In this document: piece after piece, positions 59,326 through 64,000 of the stretch
How the letters are laid out: every line of letters begins with the position of its first letter
How positions within the stretch are numbered: position 1 is the stretch's first letter
Assembly (NCBI RefSeq): GCF_001641635.1
Contig: NZ_LUUB01000078.1
Span: forward strand, 223,340-287,339
Direction: 5' to 3'
DNA: 64,000 bases
DNA from: Bradyrhizobium centrolobii
Lineage (GTDB): Bacteria; Pseudomonadota; Alphaproteobacteria; Rhizobiales; Xanthobacteraceae
The notes under the pieces: model-generated
Database searches by the model: none
What the model was told of the DNA's origin: nothing
The model's input: the letters and a program-made list of their open reading frames with translations, nothing else
Program-made: the position numbers and the translations under genes

Positions 59326-61206
59326 TCATCTGTTCGGCGGGACGGCTTGGCGGTTGGGCGGGACAGCTTGACGAAGACTCGACGTTGGCTGTGATTGACG
59401 GGACAGCAACGGCCGCTTGGGCATCCCTTGGAGTGGAGCAAGTGCCGTTCGGCGGGCGACCGGCAACGGAATCCGAACGGGTGGCGTCGCCGACAGCTGC
59501 GTTTGAGGCTCAGACAAAGAAGGACGAAGTGCGGTCAGAGACATGTTTGCCTCCTGGTCTGGCAGGCCATTGGCATCGCTCGAGGCAGGAGGGACAACCG
59601 CCCCAGTGAAGGCGGGATCGCTCGATGGCGACAACAGACCGAACATTGCCCATTCAGGAAATCGAGACACCGAGCCGTTGGTCAAATAGGCATTGGGTGG
59701 TGCGGACGCCACATCCGCATAGGCCCAATAGGGCATCCCAACCGTTGGCGGCACAGCAGCAGATGCCTTTGCAACGCTTCCCTCCGAATTCGGCGACCCA
59801 ATCTGCTTTGCGTTCGAGCGTTGCGATGGGGGCGAAGCATTTTCGATTTCGTCGACGATTGTCGCCTTCCCCATCGAGGAATTGCTTTGGACAGCAGTTC
59901 CTCGCGTCCCAGATGCCAAGGCCTGGTGGACGTTTTCTTGGGGGGCGGAGGGCGTACGTGTGGATTCCACTACGGGCCCCAGGAGGCCAGCAGGTGTTGG
60001 TGGCGGAGGCTCGAATCCAAACGACGGACTGACGAGATAGGCCGCCTCGCCCGGCAGAGGAGAGGGAATGTCGTACTCCAATTTCTTGAACGCAGGTGGT
60101 GGAACGGCCGAAGCCCCGAGTTTCTGCAGAATGCGGCGCGCTTCCCCAGCGTGCGGTCCCTCAGGATAACGCTCCAGATATGACCAGAAAGCCTCCGGCA
60201 CACCTGCTCGGCAGGTCCGCTGCCAGACAAGCATCTCGCGGCGGACCGCCAGAAGGGCACGAATGCGCGTTGCCGTCGGATCGCGCCAATGGTCGGCCAG
60301 ATAGTCTGCGTAGGAATCAAGTGTATCGCGCTGGATCGCCGCGAAGTAACCATCTTGCGCGGAAAGACCCGACATCGGTCGCGAGCGCAACCGGCCGATA
60401 TCCTGAGATTCCGATCGCTTCAGCGTACCAGCCACGCGCCCAAATAACGCGAGCTGCGATCCGATCCCCGAGTTATGCCAGGGTATCTGCTCCCCGCGCG
60501 TCATCTCGTTGACGCGTATGCGGACACGCACAAAGGCATCTGTCAGCGTGACATTCTCCTCACCCATCATCTCCGCAATGGCCTGGGCGTAGGAGCCATA
60601 GCCGCCGTCGTTCTTGGAATCAGGCGAGACCATCCCTGGCGCCGCATTGAATGCGACGAGGACGTTGGGCCAAGTCTCAAGCCATGCGAGCCCGGCGGCC
60701 GGTGGCTGTCCCGAGAGCAAGAAGGGATTTCTACGTGCCGCATCCAGAATGATGAGACCGCCCTGTAGCGGCGAAAGTGCACGGGTCAAGTCAGAAACGC
60801 GCACAGCGAGCCGGGGCAGATCTGAAACGTCTGCAACGTCAGTATCGACGTCGACCGGCAGCAGGTAATTCTCTCCCTGAAGTTGCAGCGCATAACCGCT
60901 GAAATACACAACGGCAACCGCATCAGGGCCGGCATCCCTCACCTTCCCTACAAAATCAGAAAAAGTTCGCTTGAGGCTCTCACTATCCAGATCTCTCGTC
61001 TGGGTGACCTCAAATCCCGCCGTCCGCAACTTGCCGGCAATGAACCCGGCATCGTTGGCTGCGATCTCAAGCTTCTGAGCCCTGTAGGACGCATTGCCGA
61101 CAACAAGGGCAAGACGCTTCTCGGCCGAAGAAGAAGCGTCTGCCGGAAAGATGAACGCGAACAGCACAATAAGGCAGCAAACTACTCTGATCGTCGATCC
61201 CATCAT
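59326..61206 (-). CDS. Caspase-fold protein lacking both catalytic residues (pseudo-caspase)
   Basis: A 626-residue exported protein with a peptidase C14 (caspase/metacaspase) domain at about residues 28-250. A signal peptide ends near PADAS, followed by RLALVVGNASYRAQKLEIAANDA, typical of the fold. Where active members have YFSGHG, this one has VVYFSGYALQ (His replaced by Tyr), and where they have DACR-x-NP it has DAARRNPF (Cys replaced by Ala). The scaffold is otherwise well kept, so loss of activity with retention of fold is likely. A proline-rich, low-complexity C-terminal half follows and ends with RQAVPPN twice. It begins 27 bases after the adhesin gene, on the same strand, so the two are an operon. 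Confidence 0.88.
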   Translation of the reverse strand: MMGSTIRVVCCLIVLFAFIFPADASSSAEKRLALVVGNASYRAQKLEIAANDAGFIAGKLRTAGFEVTQTRDLDSESLKRTFSDFVGKVRDAGPDAVAVVYFSGYALQLQGENYLLPVDVDTDVADVSDLPRLAVRVSDLTRALSPLQGGLIILDAARRNPFLLSGQPPAAGLAWLETWPNVLVAFNAAPGMVSPDSKNDGGYGSYAQAIAEMMGEENVTLTDAFVRVRIRVNEMTRGEQIPWHNSGIGSQLALFGRVAGTLKRSESQDIGRLRSRPMSGLSAQDGYFAAIQRDTLDSYADYLADHWRDPTATRIRALLAVRREMLVWQRTCRAGVPEAFWSYLERYPEGPHAGEARRILQKLGASAVPPPAFKKLEYDIPSPLPGEAAYLVSPSFGFEPPPPTPAGLLGPVVESTRTPSAPQENVHQALASGTRGTAVQSNSSMGKATIVDEIENASPPSQRSNAKQIGSPNSEGSVAKASAAVPPTVGMPYWAYADVASAPPNAYLTNGSVSRFPEWAMFGLLSPSSDPAFTGAVVPPASSDANGLPDQEANMSLTALRPSLSEPQTQLSATPPVRIPLPVARRTALAPLQGMPKRPLLSRQSQPTSSLRQAVPPNRQAVPPNR

Positions 61207-61233
61207 AAATTGCGCCGGTCATGAACCGAATTT

Positions 61234-64000
61234 CTATCCCCAATGCTGATTGGACTGAGCAGCTTGATGCGGCATCGTCAAATTCGGAGGCGATCCGCCA
61301 AACTCGGGCGCGGACTTGAGGCTGTTATCAATCGCCGGCGTTGCGAAGGCCGATGCCATGTGTTGAGTCCACAGAGCCAGCCGTTGATCTACAGCAGCCA
61401 TCCAGGCGCTCGAACTCTCTTCCGCCTCATTGGAAGGACTATCGGCAGACTGGCCTGGCAAGGGCGGATCGGCGATGGACGTCCCGCCGTTACCGTCACT
61501 CGACGCAATGAAGTTACCAAGCGAATAGTTGCCGAGCATAGCGAGATTGGCGGTATGCGTACCGTCGGTAACCGTCAATGTTCCGGGCGATCCGTTGCCG
61601 GAATAGGTCAACGATGCGTTGGCTCCCCCGGCTATGTCGGTAAGGTCGATAATGTCGCCAATCGCAAGCTGCCCGCGGAAAGAGCCTGTGAACGTCGATG
61701 AATCGTCGATGATGAGCGTACCCGTCGCTCCCGCGAACCTGATCGATCCAGAATAGGCCCCCGTGATCTCGACGCTCGCGCCGTTCCCGATCACCAGAGA
61801 ATTCTTGCTGACCGTGGTCCCTGTACCGGACAAGACGATAATTCCGTCGCCGTTCAGGTCTTGATGAAAGCTTGCCTCCAGCGCTCCGAACGCAGCATCA
61901 TTGCCTCGTCCCGGCATGTAGAAGTTGCCGGTGTAGTTGCCGTTCGCGTCCGTACTCCACACCGAATATTGGCCCGTGGTCGTATTCTTCCAGGCCACCT
62001 CGTAGCCGTTCGAGACAGCTTCGACGCCAATCGGCGTATAGTCGCCAAACTGGCCGGCTGTCACCGTTGCCCCCTGATACTTCAGCGTCGGTCCCGTGCC
62101 GCCGGCGACCGGATTGAGGAGATAGTTGTCTCCCGATGCGACCAGTGCGGTCGTTCCTATCGCCTCGATCACGGATTGGACGACTCCGATCGTCCCGTCG
62201 CCATTCAAATCCTGGTGGAAGCTAGTTTCCAGCGTTTCAAACGCAGTGCTGTTGCCCGGCCCCGGCATATAGAAATTGCCGGTGTAGTTGCCGTTCGCGT
62301 CCGTGCTCCACACCGAATACTGGCCCGTGGATGTGTTCTTCCAGGCCACCTCATAGCCGTTCGAGACAGCCTCGACGCCAAGCGGCGTATAGTCGCCGAA
62401 CTGGCCGGTTGTCACCGCAGCCCCATGATATTTCAGCGTCGGTCCCGTGCCGCCGGCGACCGGATTGAGGAGATAGTTGTCTCCCGATGCGACCAGTGCG
62501 GTCGTTCCTATCGCCTCGATCACGGATTGGACGACTCCGATCGTCCCGTCGCCGTTCAAATCCTGGTGGAAGGTGGCTTCTAGCGCCTCCAGCGCCGTGC
62601 TTGTGCCGGACACCACGCCGGTGAGATAGGACGTGAACTTACCATTGCTGTCGGTGGTCCAAATCGAGAAGTTACCCTTCGAGTCCTTCCACGCAACGTC
62701 ATAGCCGGTTGCAGTCTGCTCCGCGGCGATCGGGGTCCACGGCGCCGCTGCGCCCGCCACCACCTTGGAGCCCAAATACGTCAGAACGAGCCCGCTATCG
62801 GTGCTGATGGAGTTCAGATAGTAGTTTTTGTCGATAAGAACCAAGCTGGTGGACCCTACCGACTCGAGCGTGATGGCAGGACTGGACCCCGTCGGCGCAG
62901 CAGTGTTGATCTGTAGCGTGCCGGAGGGGTTGGTCACCGCGCCGGCCAGGTTGGCAGCGTTGCCGGCGCTGTCCTTCACCGTCGCCGCATTCAGGTTGAC
63001 CGCCGTCACCGCCAGGTCGGAGGTGTTCTGGCCAGCCGCCACCGTGTAGCTGAAGGTCAGGGCATTGGTGCCCGAGCCGCCGGCATAGGTTGCCGTGCCG
63101 CCGTCGTTCAGCGTGAGCGTCGGCGTGCCGCCGGCCACCGTCACCGCCTCGCTCAGGTTCACCGTCAGCGTCACCACGCTGCCGACACCAATGATGCCGT
63201 TCCCCGAGGTGATCCCGGTGCCCGACGCCGCCACCGACGATACCGTCGGCGCCGTGGTGTCGATCTGCAGCGTCCCGGAGGGGTTGGTCACCGCGCCGGC
63301 CAGGTTGGCGGTGTTGCCGGCGCTGTCCTTCACCGTCGCCGCGTTCAGGTTGAGGGCTGTCACCGCGAGGTCGGAGGTGTTCTGGCCGGCCGCGACCGTG
63401 TAGCTGAAGGTCAGGGCGCTGGTGCCCGAGCCGCCGGTATAGGTTGCCGTGCCGCCGTTGTTGAGTGCCAGCGTCGGCGTGCCGCCGGCCACCGTCACCG
63501 CCTCGCTCAGGTTCACTATCAGCGTCACCACATCGCCGGCATTCAGAATGCCATTCCCCGAGGTGATCCCGGTGCCCGAGGACGCCACCGACGATACCGT
63601 CGGCGTCGTGGTGTCGATCTGCAGCGTGCCGGACGGGTTGGTCACCGCGCCGGCCAGGTTGGCGGCGTTGCCGGCACTGTCCTTCACCGTCGCCGCGTTC
63701 AGGTTGACCGCCGTCACCGCGAGGTCGGAGGTGTTCTGGCCGGCCGCCACCGTGTAGCTGAAGATCAGGGCATTGGTGCCCGAGCCGCCGGTATAGGTCG
63801 CTGTGCCGCCGTCGTTCAGCGTCAGCGTCGGCGTGCCGCCAGCCACCGTCACCGCAGAACTCAGGTTCACCGTCAGCGTCACCACGTCGCCGGCATTCAG
63901 ATTGCCATTCCCCGAGGTGATCCCGCTGCCCGAGGCCGCCACCGACGATACCGTCGGCGTCGTGGTGTCGATCTGCAACGTCCCAGAGGGGTTGGTCACC
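61234..64000 (-). CDS. Large repetitive adhesin, C-terminal part (start beyond the window)
   Basis: The visible 921 residues of a giant extracellular protein. The first part is Ig-like repeats of 118 residues with segments such as VTVAGGTPTLTLNDGGTATY and LNAATVKDSAGNAANLAGAV. A second block has 117-residue repeats with GYEVAWKNTTTGQYSVWSTD and the EF-hand-like FHQDLNGDGTIGVV, which should bind calcium. A glycine-rich sheet region (GDIIDLTDIAGGANASL) and a 100-residue tail without Cys follow, consistent with a type I secretion signal. It is probably exported by the adjacent transporter and mediates attachment or biofilm formation. The N-terminus is outside. Confidence 0.9.
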   Translation of the reverse strand, partial: VTNPSGTLQIDTTTPTVSSVAASGSGITSGNGNLNAGDVVTLTVNLSSAVTVAGGTPTLTLNDGGTATYTGGSGTNALIFSYTVAAGQNTSDLAVTAVNLNAATVKDSAGNAANLAGAVTNPSGTLQIDTTTPTVSSVASSGTGITSGNGILNAGDVVTLIVNLSEAVTVAGGTPTLALNNGGTATYTGGSGTSALTFSYTVAAGQNTSDLAVTALNLNAATVKDSAGNTANLAGAVTNPSGTLQIDTTAPTVSSVAASGTGITSGNGIIGVGSVVTLTVNLSEAVTVAGGTPTLTLNDGGTATYAGGSGTNALTFSYTVAAGQNTSDLAVTAVNLNAATVKDSAGNAANLAGAVTNPSGTLQINTAAPTGSSPAITLESVGSTSLVLIDKNYYLNSISTDSGLVLTYLGSKVVAGAAAPWTPIAAEQTATGYDVAWKDSKGNFSIWTTDSNGKFTSYLTGVVSGTSTALEALEATFHQDLNGDGTIGVVQSVIEAIGTTALVASGDNYLLNPVAGGTGPTLKYHGAAVTTGQFGDYTPLGVEAVSNGYEVAWKNTSTGQYSVWSTDANGNYTGNFYMPGPGNSTAFETLETSFHQDLNGDGTIGVVQSVIEAIGTTALVASGDNYLLNPVAGGTGPTLKYQGATVTAGQFGDYTPIGVEAVSNGYEVAWKNTTTGQYSVWSTDANGNYTGNFYMPGRGNDAAFGALEASFHQDLNGDGIIVLSGTGTTVSKNSLVIGNGASVEITGAYSGSIRFAGATGTLIIDDSSTFTGSFRGQLAIGDIIDLTDIAGGANASLTYSGNGSPGTLTVTDGTHTANLAMLGNYSLGNFIASSDGNGGTSIADPPLPGQSADSPSNEAEESSSAWMAAVDQRLALWTQHMASAFATPAIDNSLKSAPEFGGSPPNLTMPHQAAQSNQHWG
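61846..62900. repeat. Direct repeats of 351 bp within the adhesin gene
   Basis: The segment starting GTCGCC at 61846 recurs at 62197 and 62548, giving two nearly identical 351-bp (117-codon) units, then a diverged third unit to about 62890. Confidence 0.9.
62903..64000. repeat. Direct repeats of 354 bp within the adhesin gene
   Basis: The phrase GTGT-CGATCTGCAGCGT recurs at 62903, 63257, 63611 and 63965, exactly 354 bp (118 codons) apart. Three full units are in view and the array continues past the window edge. Confidence 0.93.

Noticed and set aside
61846..64000. Regular repeats considered as CRISPR
   Set aside because: Repeat units are 351-354 bp, coding, and in frame; no short repeats with unique spacers and no cas genes.

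Overview
The window looks like chromosomal DNA of a Bradyrhizobium-type alphaproteobacterium (order Hyphomicrobiales). The evidence is high GC content, the three-part PurSQL enzyme with a neighbouring BolA and monothiol glutaredoxin, a RecA of the rhizobial type with a GTTC-N7-GTTC LexA box, DUF1476, DUF1328 and DUF6894 proteins, GGAAC-type EcfG promoters, and many short palindromic interspersed repeats. This placement comes from recognising the protein sequences, not from a search.

Positions 1-34,700 are mostly core metabolism. They hold two tandem serine hydrolases (the first cut by the window edge), a macro-domain protein, glutaredoxin and BolA, and the ergothioneine genes egtB-egtD behind a consensus EcfG promoter. 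The purine genes purL, purQ, purS, purC and purB are spread over 9.2-18.8 kb. Between them sit a transporter, a tricarboxylate-type binding protein and a corA gene destroyed by an internal deletion. The purB is of a different subfamily from the one I expect in this group and lies between two related repeats. After it come cyanase, a TPR protein, a TrmJ-type RNA methyltransferase fused to a DUF559 domain, isocitrate dehydrogenase, a cyclic-nucleotide-gated potassium channel, alaS, the glycine cleavage operon gcvT-gcvH-gcvP behind a tandem glycine riboswitch, and recA.

Positions 34,700-39,000 are gene-poor. They carry very small proteins, several intrinsic terminators with no gene in front, and two inverted copies of a probable small-RNA gene. 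Each copy has an EcfG-like promoter, a hairpin with a CCCC loop and a strong terminator. EcfG-like promoters also precede egtB and, twice, a DUF1328 membrane protein gene, so several unlinked loci here appear to share general-stress control.

Positions 39,000-49,700 hold small envelope proteins (including two related periplasmic proteins with a DPW motif), hotdog thioesterases, a PilZ protein, a frameshifted PQQ dehydrogenase, a YeeE/YedE-type sulfur transporter pair, an acetyltransferase, a DsbA-like protein and an XRE regulator with a palindrome upstream.

Positions 49,700-64,000 form an accessory island with AT-rich gaps and unfamiliar genes: a long low-complexity protein, an H-NS-like protein, a type I secretion ABC transporter and adaptor, a caspase-fold protein that lacks both catalytic residues, and the C-terminal part of a large repetitive adhesin that runs off the window. 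The secretion genes probably export the adhesin. No outer-membrane TolC partner is visible.
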